Program-made: the position numbers and the translations under genes | Source of the DNA: Collybia mongolica | Lineage: Eukaryota > Basidiomycota > Agaricomycetes > Agaricales > Clitocybaceae | Length of the DNA: 64,000 nt | Reading direction: 5' to 3' | Assembly: GCA_013420905.1 (NCBI GenBank) | Contig: JAAXNY010000001.1 | Span: forward strand, 1,798,001-1,862,000 | Notes under the pieces: model-generated | Seen by the model: only the letters and a program-made list of their open reading frames with translations | What the model was told of the DNA's origin: nothing | Database searches by the model: none | Shown here: positions 48,380 through 60,957 of the stretch, piece by piece | Layout: each line of letters opens with the position of its first letter | How positions within the stretch are numbered: position 1 is the first letter of the stretch

Positions 48380-50120
48380 CCAGAGTTTAGTTGCTCCAGA
48401 AAGTGTACTGTAACCAGACGACAATGCTATTTTGTGCATCAGTATTTTCCTTATCTGTACAATGGAAATATCGCACTGTGGAACAGGCAATACCAGCAAA
48501 TTCGTATATAAAAGGCTCTAGTCAACGCCAACCCACGTTGTATGTTGGCAGGAATACCGCATCAGCAAACCCTGATTTTTCTCACAATCAGCCGACAGAC
48601 GTTGTAGTGCCCATAGTCATCCATAGATGTTGTACTGAACTCTGCAGCGCTTTGCAGTTGTGTGTAGAATCCACCCTGTCTGTCCTGATATCCATAGTGG
48701 CTCATACTTCTACACAGTTCTGTATATTTACTACCTTATCTGCCCAGGGATATGCTTGGTTTGGCAGGTTGTGCAAAATTGGGCCGAACTTACTCAAAAT
48801 TCAAAATCCAACATTATTGTATGTATGCAAAATACAGGTTTTTGTGCCTTGTCTAAGTTTACTTAGGAAGCATACTGCATGATAGGGCAATGAACGCTGG
48901 GTCGAACATCTCAAGACAAAGTTCCATTCTAAATTCTCCAAGACTAGTGTTGGGCACAGCTTGGTTCAAACCGTGGTGTGGCGGGTACGGGTATGGTGTA
49001 GCCGGGCCGTACCGTGTGATTACCACACCTGTCATGTGAAGTGTCACGGGTCTACCGGCATCGGGTTTAACCGTATTGCCGTGTTGTCAGAGGTCTGAGG
49101 TGGCAATTCGAAGTTCTGTTTATGAGGCGAATTCCTCCCACCTTACAATTCCACGTCTCAATGTTCAACGACCAGCCATGCTAGACAAGACCAGACCAAC
49201 GAGGAAGAACTCAGTGTCTTGGACCAAGACTAAGGGTGTCCATGGATCATGACGCAATTCAGAAAGCTGGCCGAAGAAGTCTGCAGTGCTGGCGGGGCTG
49301 GGTTTACCATGGGAAAATGTCACCTTTGTTAACATCTACAAGTCAGGGTAAGCATGCTCTTGCACTACAGTTCTACACATAATAACCTGTGGCAGAACAG
49401 TCATATGGCACTGTATGATCAACCTGAGGCATCATTGGTAGGTGAACACTCATTTGTACCCATTTACACTAACTGTCAGAAATGGATTGCCCTGCACCTG
49501 TGCCTACTGTAGGTTAGTATACTCAATGGCCTGGGACTTTGTAATGTTATCGATTGACTGTCAGACTTGGTTAGAGTAATCCTCGTTACCTATTAAATTC
49601 ATAGACAATAACCCCACCTCACTAAAAATGTGGCAATGTAATGGAATACTGTCTGCCCTATTCTCCCAGACTGTACAAATCTCGAAAGCAAGGGGTGTGT
49701 CTACAGACTGGAACCATAATCTCTCATGCTCTGTCCAGTAATAAGTGGAACTATCCAGGACCTTGTAGCACTTTACAGATGAGCATAAATTTAGCTATAA
49801 CTGCTGAGAGCTATGGAGGTCTGCACAGAGGTGTACAGCAACAGAACCTACTCTATGGCATCTATGGCACTATGGGTGTCTATGGGTATCTATGCAGGGC
49901 TGCTAGCAGATCTCTGCAGGGGACCCAGGATTTGCTGATGCGTGTGAGCGAGAGCGACATGCTCATTTTACTATACGCTCATCATCCACTTGCTAGCTCC
50001 AAACCACGCCTGTTTCCTTGTGACCCACCGTAAACTAATTGAATGTGCGCCGTACCGTTCTGTTTAACGCTCATTGAGAAAAACTTTATTCGACAGCGCA
50101 GAGTGAAAGAGATATATTTA
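48380..50120. other. Intergenic between paralogues A and B
   Basis: No gene supported. Around 48945-49080 a GGGTACGGGTATGG and CCGTACCGTG-rich stretch may be the edge of an old DNA transposon, but no matching inverted end was found. Confidence 0.3.
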
Positions 50121-50121
50121 A

Positions 50122-51665
50122 CTAAGGCAGCAATGAGAACTGACTGCTGCTGCCACTGTCTCCCAGTCCTTGCCGCGTTTCTTCTAAGAGGTTTGTTTGC
50201 CCATCCAAAACGAGACGGCGAGTTAAAGAAGCAAGGTCATCCGGATCTTCCACTGTGTTAAAAGGGGGGTACGGTCGGAGAAGAGAACGGACGCTATGGT
50301 TAGGGTGAATCAAGTACACTAACAGAGAATACAGATTAGAGTTACCTGGCGCTTAGGGCCTTCAACGCTTCAATCGAATTTTCTTCCAAAATCTCAACCG
50401 TGGCGGCAGGGTCAGTGAATTTCGCGTGACTGTTCTCAACATGGCGTAATGCACGGCCCCAGCGATAATGCGAATGTCCCTTGATCTTGCCTGGGGTGCT
50501 TTCGGATGTCTGTGCAGGTCTATTGTTTTTTCAGTGTTATAATATTCTGGTTCGTGCGTACTTGCGAGGAATCTGTCTTGTTGAGTTGGTTGATCCCTTG
50601 CTCGTTGAGTGTACTTGTAACAGCTGTATAGCCAAACAAAATTAAGCTAAAAATTTTGTTTGAGACTAGGTACGATATACATCAGCGCTCAGAAGTGGTT
50701 TGGGGATGAGGGGCAAACTTGAAATCATATCCATTATCTGGCTTTCCCTTTCGATAGAAATGGAAAGGATCTTATCGAGACTGAAAACCTTGGACAAGGG
50801 GTCATAAGTGTAAAAGAAGAACCTGTCGCAATCGGTGAGTAGACCACCAATGCGCAGATCCGGGAGCCCCATCTTCTTGTTGGTTTCAGCAGCGGCTTGA
50901 AATCAGTTAAGCCCTAGTTTCAATGTCCACAACAAGAAACATACATCGGAGCTCAAGGAAAAAGTGCCCCAGATTTTCACCAAGGTCTATATGACGGTGT
51001 AATTCCACAACCAGAAAGAGGATGCAATCGATGAAGGTGATCTAGGAAGACGTAAGACCACCCTTCGGCATATCATAAGAAAAAGGCTGACTTGATGATC
51101 GACCTCACACCCAGTAGAGTATATACTGTCTGGCAACGCCTTGTTTGGCATATCAAATAGCCGGGTTTCGAACAGGCCGACTATTGGGAGGATGTACTGG
51201 ATCGATGAGCATTAGTCGACTCACAGGTGACCCCGGCCCCTATTATCCGCGTACCACATCCAAAATCCTCAACCCAGCAGTCTCCCTCTCTTGACCCCGT
51301 ACTTCCAGATACGCGTCTTGCGAGTGCCACATTGACAGAGCAATCGGCTCATGAAACGATTGAGGAAGGAGATAGACTTTAGTCATGTATTGGGGAAGTA
51401 TTGCGTACGGTAATTGAAGGTATCTCGGGTAGCCTTCTGCGGTTGCTAACGCTCCCCAGTTTTTATCTGCGAAAGACGGAAGACTCGTCCTGGCCTCTTT
51501 GAGGGTGGAGAGTGAAATTTTCGCCAAGTTGGTGAGTTCACCAATGATGAGAGACAGATCTTCAGCGTCGCTCTTGCGTAGGCCCTGGAACCATCCCTCT
51601 TCTAGCTTGACCAATTGAATGGCTAACTCGAGGTCAATACTTGGATCCCCCACACCCTGACGCAT
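50122..51665 (-). CDS. Paralogue B of the three-gene family, 7 exons, C-terminal frame broken
   Basis: Exons 51665-51255, 51196-51092, 51041-50945, 50895-50719, 50665-50562 and 50509-50346 join in frame with the same phases as paralogue A; exon 2 is 105 nt in both. A last exon begins at 50315. Joining it gives an early stop at 50297, whereas the frame one nucleotide away (to 50122) encodes the conserved RRLVLDGQTNLLEE text shared with C, so a 1-nt lesion or error is likely. The position of Lys in A's VELK motif is His here (VELHRH). The conserved block GLPDLRIGGLLTD and an FFFYTYDP strand are present. Function unknown. It is convergent with A and divergent from C. Confidence 0.65.
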
Positions 51666-51669
51666 GATT

Positions 51670-53720
51670 GATTTTGTGATTTAGGTAAAAATTTAGGGTA
51701 AGACAGATCAAGACTACTCTAATCCTCTAATCGGAATTAGCCGAGGAGTCACCCCCAACTCGCTCCTGCTGCAAGTTGCGCGAAGAGAATGAGAAAAGCG
51801 TTCTACCACCACATACTTCGGAATTTGTCAAGATATTCGTAGACGCAGAAATCTCTCTCTTTGCAAATAAATATCAGGAAACTCGCGACAGTAACAGCTA
51901 AACTACGTGCAGCGATCCCGTGACTTCCAGCGCACACATGTGATGCGTGTGATGTGTCAGCGTCGGACGCACGCTCGATGCTCATGTGGCATATATGATT
52001 CTCTGAATGCGCTCTAAATAAGGTCTTTATAAAAGGGATCCGGTGAGCCTCCCCTAAGCGATTGTTAATTCCCCTCCGCATCGCTCTTTGACAGTATTCG
52101 TTCACATCACTCATGTTCATGTGCGGGTAGTTCTACAGTGAACGAACTTCTACTTATGACGAATAATTACCATCATTCACACCAGATTTTTGTGTCATCA
52201 AGTCACATACAAGCGATCTCATGGCGTTATATGAATGCTACAGTCGAAAATATTGGAACGAAGAGAAATGAGATGTGAGAAGCGGTTGCTCTGGCTCAAC
52301 GGTGTGGCGAGGGCCGTCAAATATTATCCATGGGACGCTGGTAAATATAAGAGGAAGCTGGCTGTGCCAGGGCAGACCAGTGGCGAAGACCCGGGTGGGT
52401 ACAGTAGCTAGGACAATGTTCTGGGGAATTCAAGGAAAGGAAATAAGGACGCCGAAGAGCTTCACGCTTTATTTGTGCTCAAGGGCGCCCAAACAAGCGG
52501 ACGATGACTAGAAGAACAAGAATTGATTGGAGCGTTGGGGATCCTCGAGCAAGGAACAAACACACAATGAAGGACTTCTGGTTGCTATGATACAGAGTTG
52601 GAAAGTGTCATCTTGATAGTCATATTTTAGCAATAGCACCGTATCATGGTTCGTTTTCTCTCTCTAGGGATCAGACCTCAAGACCTTACTACTGACCTGT
52701 AGGTTTATTGAGCTCTGTGGGGACGCCCTGCGTTTTAAGCGCGAAATATAGGTCATTATATTCTTCGGAGCGCGTCAGGAGAGCAAGGATCATCGGCGGG
52801 ATATCCGGTGATAATGACGCCGGCATCGACCTGGATCTTATCGGATAAATGGCCCGATGACACCTATAAGGCGATGTTCGAGCTACTTCAGCAGCAGGAG
52901 CTTCACGCGAATGTTACTTACATACTGTATATGCCACTTTGCGCCCACAAGAGAGCCTAATCGTTCGCACCGTCAAGACAAGTGGTGAAATTTCAGAGAT
53001 ATCTGACTCATTTCTCCCAGCTCCGGTGTTGAGAGTGACCTTCCATGGTTCGGCGCTCAATGTAGTCCACGGAAAGGAACTGTAACAAAGTAGTGAGTGA
53101 GACTAATTATAATGGAAGTTGAAAATCCATCAAGCCAAACTATAGCAAACAAGCCCCTTTCCGTCAAGCTCTCTCTCCATCATTTTTCAGTGCTTTCGGA
53201 GATACGCCATTTTTTTTTCCACAGTGAGCTATAGTTGTTGTAGAGCGGTGCACAATTGTGGTCGCAGAAGAGGTTCAAACAGCTTAGGAACCTGTTTTAA
53301 AAACATTCGGAGAGCTAAAATAAAATGTAGGGCAATGGACACAAATGTGACAAACATTTTCACTAAACCTGAGGACAGAGCAGTAGTCCGGTATTTTTCA
53401 ATAACGAGTGGTGCAATACCAATACCAACTTCAAGTTTGGCCGCAACGTCACGGGATCACAGCACTTGGGTTACCGAAAGAGCACGTCAGCGTTCCTGAG
53501 GTTCCCAAAGTTACTAAGATTTTACTGGCGATAGGAGAGCTCCTAATTATGCGTATTTACTGCAAAATCCTCAGGTAGAGGGTGATGATGCAAGGTATTC
53601 TCTAGGCGGAGGAGCATGTTTAGACTGGGGTCTGGGGTCTCTCGGCCAAGTCCGATTGAAATGAGACCTGGAGTCGCGAAATATCACCTGTCTTCCCTAA
53701 ACTTCGGTGTAAATCGCAAA
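51670..53720. other. Intergenic between paralogues B and C; one stray hairpin repeat
   Basis: No gene supported. At about 52290-52335 a copy of the array hairpin occurs (CTCAACGGTGTGGCGAGGGC, then CGTCAAAT), 9 kb from the main array. Confidence 0.4.
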
Positions 53721-53728
53721 AATCAGCC

Positions 53729-55322
53729 ATGCGAACACGAATGAGGGGGCAAAGCAACGACCTCGAGGCAGCAATCCACACAGTTGATCTAGATGATGGG
53801 TGGTTCGACGACTTCCTCAATAGCGAGGAGGACGACCTGCATCTCATCGTCGGTGAACTCAGAAATGTGAAGGAGATTCCTCTCAACACCATCAAGAATA
53901 CGAGGATGATGCTTCCTTCTTTCACAAACGAAAAGTGGGCCGAGTTCGCGCACAAAATGGACCACCCACAATACCTTGCCCTTCCAGAAACAATGTTTCC
54001 CCAATTCAAGAATGATATCTATTTTCTCCCTCAGTCTTTTCACGAGCCCATCGCCAAGTTGATGTGGCAGTCTCAAGACGCATATCGGGAGCTTTGGGAA
54101 CAAGAGAAGGTACCACGGGATTGAGGATCATGGATATTGTACGTGGATTATAGCGCGACCTAAGAATTGCCTACCCATTGTCGTCCAGTATATCCTCCCC
54201 ATCGTGGCGCTATTTAAAAGCCGGGTTTTGACATGCCGAACAAAGAGTTGCCAGCTAACTTGGTTCATTACTTCCTTATCAGACGCATAGATATGATCTA
54301 ACGTGCCTTAAGGTCATCTTAATGGGTTGTATCCTATTCTTAATGGTGGAGATATATGACCAGATAGATATTGGCCAGAACTTTGAGCGCTTGTTTATCG
54401 AACTACTTTGTGCATTTCTTCCTGTGGACGTCAAATTGCGACTGAACTGACAAGATCAAAAAAATGGGTCTACCGGATTTGCGCATCCACGGTCTACTCA
54501 CTGATCTTGCGGCATTTTTTTTCTACACCTATGATCCTACATCCGATATTTTCTCTCTTGACGAGATCATCAGCGTTGATACTACACGAGATAAGCAAAT
54601 TATGGGTATGGTTTCAAATCCGTCTTCAATTATTAAATCAATTTTAAACATTGACCTCTGTTACGCGTAGTAACCAATAAAGTTTTTAGTAACGTGCTCT
54701 CTGGGTATACATGCTTAGCTCGCACACTCGACGAGCGATACAATGACGAAAATTGGAAGAGAAATTCCCCAGAGGTATGCATGAATTCTAACATCTAAAT
54801 GCCAAAGAGGTTCGATTTGCAGGCATCAAGAAGCGCACCGCTCCCCGTCATGCAACGATTATCCCACAACTGGGGCGATGCGTTACGCCTCGCCGAAAAG
54901 AGCATCTTCATGTTCACTGATCCCGCCACCACCGTGGAGATGTTGGAAGATAATTCTATAGAAGCGTTGCAGTTCCTACGCGCCAGGTGGGTTTGGCTAG
55001 CATTTAATATTTAACTCTTATCTGTTGCCCCAATCTGCGTAATTTCCCGCAGTGTTTATGCACTCTGTCAGCGTACACTCTATTACGCCGAGAACGATCC
55101 GAATGATATTTCCACCCTACCTCATCGCCTTGTCCTGGAAGCACAAACAGGACTTCTAAAGAAGAGGAAAAAAGGGATAGGGTGTAGTGGCACCAGCAGT
55201 CACAATCCCTATCTGATTCATTTTTCAATATATAAGCGACGCTCAAAAGGCTTCATTAGGTATGATGATACAGACTCATTTGTGCGCACGGACCAGTCCC
55301 ATCAACACGTAAGGTGTTCCTG
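53729..55322 (+). pseudogene. Paralogue C of the three-gene family, decayed
   Basis: Exon 1 starts at 53729 and matches B closely (WFDDFL, SFHEPIA, QDAYREL). Lesions: one frame change near 54105-54118 before TGLRIMDI; a second at about 54228 in the exon matching LFDMPNK; and the donor after VS reads TCAAAT where A and B have TCAAGT (54615-54620). The E-x-K strand reads VEIYDQ. Later exons are intact: 54464 onward (GLPDLRIHGLLTDL), KVFSNVLSGY, 54829-54987 (ending EALQFLRAR) and a long last exon to TGA at 55322. Two of three lesions are single-nucleotide indels and could be assembly errors; the donor change is harder to explain that way. Confidence 0.65.
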
Positions 55323-55329
55323 AAATCGA

Positions 55330-57090
55330 ACTAAGGCAAATTTTATTTGAATGCAAGGGAATTTGATAGCGCTGGTTCCCAGTTCGTGATCTACGGCTTA
55401 CTCCCAGTATAGAGGAGTTAAGCTATGCTTGGGGTTTGTGTACGGCGAGAAAGATTTGATTACGTGTGGGAAGAAGCGATGCTAGTTGTCTTTGGTACGT
55501 GATATATGACATTTTGTAGGGGACAAAATCAACTTGCGTCGGTTCTAGGCAACGTTAAATCTTGATGTCAGTAACCCTCGACTAGAGTCTTTTGCAGATT
55601 CAGCTCAGATATCGCTCTATTGCTCTCACTTGCTCTCATATCCATCAAATACGTCTCAAGCGTTTGAAACGAAAGTCTTTGATCATCACCTGGGCATGAT
55701 ATTGACTCATAAAAGGCGAGATACATCCTCTTTAATAGCTTAACATGCGTTTGACTCGCGTCACTCATCCCCTTGAAGATCTCACCTGGTTAAAACGATA
55801 CGCCAGTCATTGATGTCGGGCCGACCAGGAAACAAATATTCGCGTCGGTTTGTTATATCAGTCTTTTCTTGGATAAGTATTCAAAGCATCGCAAGTGATG
55901 GATAGAGATGCAGAGATACATCAAATGAGAAGCTCCGAGCAAACTGTCAGGGATAAGTACTGACTTCGATTTCGCAGAGGCGGATAGGCTTGTACAGAGG
56001 ACATGGATCACACCTAGGCCTGGCCTGAAGGGCCTTGTCGGTCAGGAGGCGATAGGGCGTAATATATTTGAATTGAGTCTAAGCTTAGGTAGGATTCGAT
56101 ACTTCTTCACACATTATCGCCCTGACCAGACTCCCGCCATTTCCTATAATCGCCCCATGTGCCTGGGTGTACCATCGCTTGAATTTCAATACCGACGTAT
56201 TCTTCATTCTTATGGTCAATTCCTACACCTGCTTCCTGAATTCGAAGCCTGCGTCGAATGACGAGCGAAGATCTGAAGTATTGACGTAAGATCCATTACG
56301 GGAAAGCGAGACCTAGTTTACGAGGCCTAAATGTCGTTCATCGATTACCTTGACAGAGCTAATCATTCGAGAACTACAGTAAGGGAAAACGACGTTCTAG
56401 GCATCCCTACTACAAATTCACTCGGATCACGGGATATCCACCGAAGACTATAATTGGACTGCATCTATCGAGGTAGTGTTATTTGAGAGTTCCTGGAGCT
56501 TGGCATCTTCGCGAAACGCTTTCTTCTATTCCAGACCAACAACCCCGTTCAACTGCCGTGTCTTTTTTCCCGATCTAGCCATGATGCAGCCTTCTCTATC
56601 GTCCCATAAAATTCAATCATGGCCCCGTCATCCTTGACATAAATCATTCCGATGACAATTCATGAAAATGTTGTAGCATCGGCGTTATCACATATCCTGT
56701 CGTCCCAGGATCATGGCCTTTCAACGTGATTGGGTCGCGTGCCAGCCCAGCTAAGGACCTTTCATATCAATTCTCGGATGATGTTCCCTGACCAATTTCA
56801 GCTTACGATTATATGTGTGTATATAGCAATAGAGGAGCCTCCTTAGAGCCCTTATGATAGGGCCATGTACCTATCCCCCTTGTCCGCCGAGCTGCCAAGC
56901 TACCACGAGGTTCTCTCGAAAGAGAATTTCAATTTGAGTGATTATATGCTTTTGTTCATCGGGGAGTAGAGACCTCTCTGCCACAGCTCGTCCTGGAAAA
57001 ATTATATTGGCCATAGGAAAGGAGATCGTATATAAGGCATCTCTCAGTTGTCCGTCTACTCCCAACCCTCTCTGTCTACGCATACACAAG
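55330..57090. other. Intergenic
   Basis: Only short frames, for example 55568-55768 (-, 66 codons), without features. Confidence 0.4.
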
Positions 57091-57100
57091 CATAACAGCA

Positions 57101-57330
57101 ATGTACTTCAACTTCGCGACTCTCGCCCTCCTTGCTCTCAGCGCTTGCACCAGCGTCCTTGCTGGCCCCGTCGATACACTCGGCGCTACTGCCCCGCAAT
57201 GCCTTGCTCCTGGCGCGGGATGTGTTACGCACTCTCAATGCTGCAGCATTTACTGTTACAACGCACGTATATTCTTCCGTGACAGGGTATCGGTACGCTG
57301 ATTTAATTTTCACAGCACCAATGCACCTAG
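57101..57330 (+). CDS. Knottin-like secreted cysteine-rich protein, 58 aa (SSP2)
   Basis: Exon 1 57101-57262, exon 2 57316-57330 (CAC CAA TGC ACC TAG). The signal peptide FATLALLALSACTSVLA ends near residue 21. The cysteine pattern C-x6-C-x5-CC-x3-C-x4-C parallels SSP1, and both share CLAPG, the QCC pair and a terminal H-(E/Q)-C-T. To place the join at the same codon as in SSP1 the intron must start GC (57263), a GC-AG intron of 53 nt. The alternative GT donor at 57267 gives a different, longer tail without the conserved end. Extracellular; function unknown. Confidence 0.7.
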
Positions 57331-57339
57331 GCGGATCGA

Positions 57340-58780
57340 CAACTCACCAGGCGATGCGTAAGGAGTGCGAATATTGGTATGTTAATTAGCTGCAATATAG
57401 ATGGCTATGGTTCAATAGTTGTTATTCTGTCCCCAGGTATGAGGGGGATTCGTTCCGCAGTTATGATTTGTGAGTTGTTGTGTGATTATTAGAGACTCAA
57501 TCGAAAACTAACCATGCAACAAGGGTCTTCGTCGTTGGAGAAAGAAACTTTTGAAAAACTTACATACTTGATTCTGGACATTTTGTAACCTTTGTAACGT
57601 TGGACTTTGAACACCATACATCTCATAAATGGCGTATACATCCTTGCATGAGTAAGGCGTCGTACTGAAAACGACTCCCGTCAGGGTGACCCTCTTCGAA
57701 ACAAAGGACATCACGTCTTTCTTGATTGTGTCACTCCAAATTGGGGCTTGAATACATCGTTCTTCAACTCCCTCTTCCTCTTACGTAGATAAAACACGTA
57801 CTGAGAGTTCGAATTGGATGGTAGGTTAGTGTTTGGTGACCTGACGAGCCTTGAATGACTTGCGAGTTCATTACTGAGTGGCGAGCGTCGGCGGATTGGT
57901 AGGGAATTATGGTTGTGGGAAACGTCATACCTGAGGACGCACGAAGAACTTTCTGGCCAGTGCGCAATACGCAGTTAGGCTCCTCGGTGAATCGGCCAAA
58001 AAGATGAATCAATTTACTGATCTCCTCGTGATAGAAGATGTGCAGCTGTAAGTCGTCATAACCAGAGAAAACTATCTGCGAGCGGGAGAATTGTAAGTTC
58101 ACATTACGTTTAAGGATACTAACATTGACACCTTTGATGCAACGCTATCACAGGCTTTCAACATATAGGTACTCTCCGCCTCTACTAGCATTCTCGGCCA
58201 CACTAGTATTGAATAGAAATCAGTGGGAAATTTAGGTGTTCATGATTACCGCGCATCCGTTGTATATGTTCAGACTGTGTTTGGGATGCAGCCTCATTAT
58301 TCGTTCTCCGTCAATATGGCGGGTCAGCCTCTCCTTTTTCATTCACAGATATGTCTAGTGCGTGGCTATCAGGTTGACAACCATTAACGTTAGACCTTTG
58401 CTGTCGTACTTGCATTGTACTTCGGTTCATCCCGTTCACGCCGAAATATTACGTCTAGAGTTCATTGGGTCGGGAATTTCAGTACCAAAGATTTAAATAA
58501 GAACAGGTAAGTTTCTAAACTTTGTTACTACTCCGCTTGCTGCAAGTCAAAATTTCAACGCAAATATACTCAATTTTGTAACAAGTAGTACACATACAGA
58601 ATTCTTGAACGCAACGTCGCGCTATCTTAAAACTAATGGTAGAAAGCAAAAGCAAAAGTTCGGCGACCAAATGTCCATAAAAGTAGCACTATTTTTTGTA
58701 ACTCGTCATTTGTAGAGATGTGAGAAGGTGATGGTGGGAGATAAGATACGTACATTTGAAACCTCGTTTGTTCACTTCAC
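57340..58780. other. Intergenic
   Basis: A minus frame at 57764-58102 (112 codons) has no recognisable feature. Nothing called. Confidence 0.35.
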
Positions 58781-58808
58781 ATTGGGTCAAGAGACCTGTT
58801 TGTCGGCA

Positions 58809-59095
58809 TCAGGTGCAGTTCTATATTCCCTCGTTATGAGCATAATTATTTTGAACATAAGCGTAAGTAGCCTTACCCCAGAAATACCGGCCCAATAGAT
58901 GCAATAGTGTCCTGGGCAGCAGAACTCGTTGAAAATGTTGCAGGCCTTCCCTGAAGTTTTGCAAATTGCCAGTGGAGTATTGGCTATGAGGGTCGTAGGC
59001 GAAGCAGGGCTGATATTTGCATCAGAAGCTGCGATGGCCGCCGCAAACGCGCCAGTAGCAAGGAATATGACAGAGACAAGTTTAGAGAAGTACAT
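58809..59095 (-). CDS. Knottin-like secreted cysteine-rich protein, 76 aa (SSP3)
   Basis: Exon 1 59095-58877, intron 56 nt (GTAAGG...ATAG), exon 2 58820-58809 (AAC TGC ACC TGA). The signal peptide spans residues 1-20 (LVSVIFLATGAFAAAIA). The cysteine order is C-x6-C-x6-CC-x4-C-x9-C, again with the sixth cysteine on the tiny last exon and a C-T-stop ending, as in SSP1 and SSP2. A longer spacer separates signal peptide and knot. It is 1.5 kb from SSP2 and convergent with it. Role unknown; secretion is well supported. Confidence 0.72.
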
Positions 59096-59189
59096 GGCAG
59101 TTGAGTCTTTAGGAGGTGACTTGGGTCTGATTCACTATCACACAAGAAAGAAGGCCTTTTATACGATGGCGTGGGCTGTCTAAGCCAAA

Positions 59190-60170
59190 CTGAATAAATA
59201 CAAGTCTTTCTAGTTTTCGGTTTTTAAAGGTTTTGGGGGTCCTACCCGGTTGTCACACTTGGGTAATTGAGATCATTTCCGATTTTGATATGCCACTGAG
59301 GATCTATTGCAAAACAAGCTGTGTTCATTACCGCTTAACCGCTTCTAGGGGGAACCTGGCATGGGTTTGAGGAACTTTATCAGTATTTTGTACTATTTGC
59401 TGTTTTCTGCTTCAGTGCAAGTGTAAGCAGGCTGAAGCGGGAGGAAAAAGCGAGAAAGCGGCAAGCAAAATAAGGTAAGTCCCCTTTACAAAAAAGCTGA
59501 GACCCTATCATGCAACATTTTGAGAAATATTGAATTCCACTTGTATTTACTGATCTACGTCTACGGTTTTCAGCTTGCGGCAGGTCAAAAAGTGCAAAAG
59601 GCTCACCAGCAATATGGAGTATTGCTGATGCGCCTTGCTATGAATGAAACATCCAAGGTTTGCATATCCTTATTCAAAATTTTGGTGTTGAACCGGGCCA
59701 CATGACCATCAAATATTGGTCTACAACTGTTCAGTCACCACCACAGCAATCCAGGTATTGCATGATGGGCCAGAGCCATGCATATAGCCACATCGTCACC
59801 AGGGTGTGTAAAGAATTTCGTCACATAATTACATCGGTAGTTTATGACATCCAAATAATCCCAGTTCGACTGCCTATCCTGTAGATCACTATAAGGCTTA
59901 GTGTGTAATACCCTTCCCCTCAGGCCTCTCCTCGCCCCACGCCCAAAATAAGCTGCTTCTCTTCATTACATCTTTACCGCTTTAATCTACGTGACACAGG
60001 GGAGTACATCGACCTTTGGTGCGAGACGAGTAGTAGCTTAAAGGAGGAAGAATTAGGCACATGACTGTTGGCCTTGGAGCATACAATTGAGGTGAAAATT
60101 TGACCACAGTATATAATATAATAAATCATAGGTGCAATTTAGTAGTTACAATTACTGTGCATATACAACA
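59190..60170. other. Intergenic
   Basis: No gene supported. Confidence 0.4.
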
Positions 60171-60173
60171 GGT

Positions 60174-60768
60174 TCAGCTATGGGAGGCCTCTTGATCATT
60201 TTTGCTATCCACTGAGTTCCGGTATGCAATGGCTTGGGAAATGTCATCCCGGATAGCATTGAGTGCCTTGTAGGTAATGTCCTGTGCCTTTAACTTCTCT
60301 ACTTCAGCCAGGTAGAGGCGATGGGCAGCATCTTTGTAGCTGATACCCAATTGCTGTTGCATGGACAAAGCCTCAGCATGTAGAGAGACCATTTCTCTGT
60401 CTGTAAGGCTCTGATTTTGCATTAAACAGAATGAAATTGTAGATATATTGAGAAGGCTTACTGGATCTATGGGTACCATCACAGTCCCCTCGGCCACCAT
60501 GCTGCCATACACTCCAGATGGATTGAATGGCTGTGTTAGTGGTGTAAATAATGTGTTACAGTTCAGGTTAGGTTAGAAGGTGACTCACACCTCTGCTGGA
60601 TGCAAGATCCAGGCCTTGTTGGACTTTCTTTGCTGCTAGGGCATGCTTTGTGGCCGGCAGCAGGTACTTTGGGATGATGACTGATTTACCATCAATCATA
60701 TAAGTTGGTATAATGATGGGATTCCCATCTGCATTGGCTATGGTGGTATATCCAGAGGGTGTATTCAT
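60174..60768 (-). CDS. Small conserved-type hypothetical protein, 161 aa, 3 exons
   Basis: Exons 60768-60589, 60530-60462 and 60410-60174 join in frame (486 nt, 162 codons with stop). The N-terminal part has repeated short strands (IIIPTYMIDGKSVIIPKYLL); the C-terminal part is a helical segment (SLTDREMVSLHAEALSMQQQ, then GISYKDAAHRLYLAEVEKL). I recall similar proteins near transposons in mushroom genomes but know no function. It is divergent from the Zn2Cys6-like gene at 60958, sharing a 190-bp spacer, so the two may be co-regulated. Confidence 0.65.
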
Positions 60769-60957
60769 TCTGGATGCAAAGGAAGGGAGTCGATCGGATG
60801 ATGGAGATCAGACGGCTGCAAGTAGAGAGGCCGAACGGGTCACGTGATACTTACGTAATGTCTGTGTTTTTTAAAAACTTTTGATGCTTGCCGTTTATCT
60901 TCAACCGCCACAAGCTGCCGTTGTAATCCCTGCCGCCTCTCATCCATCAAACTCAGT

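Noticed and set aside
48945..49080. Possible hAT-like transposon terminus (GTGTTGGGCAC and CCGTACC repeats)
   Set aside because: No matching inverted terminus or target duplication found within several kb.
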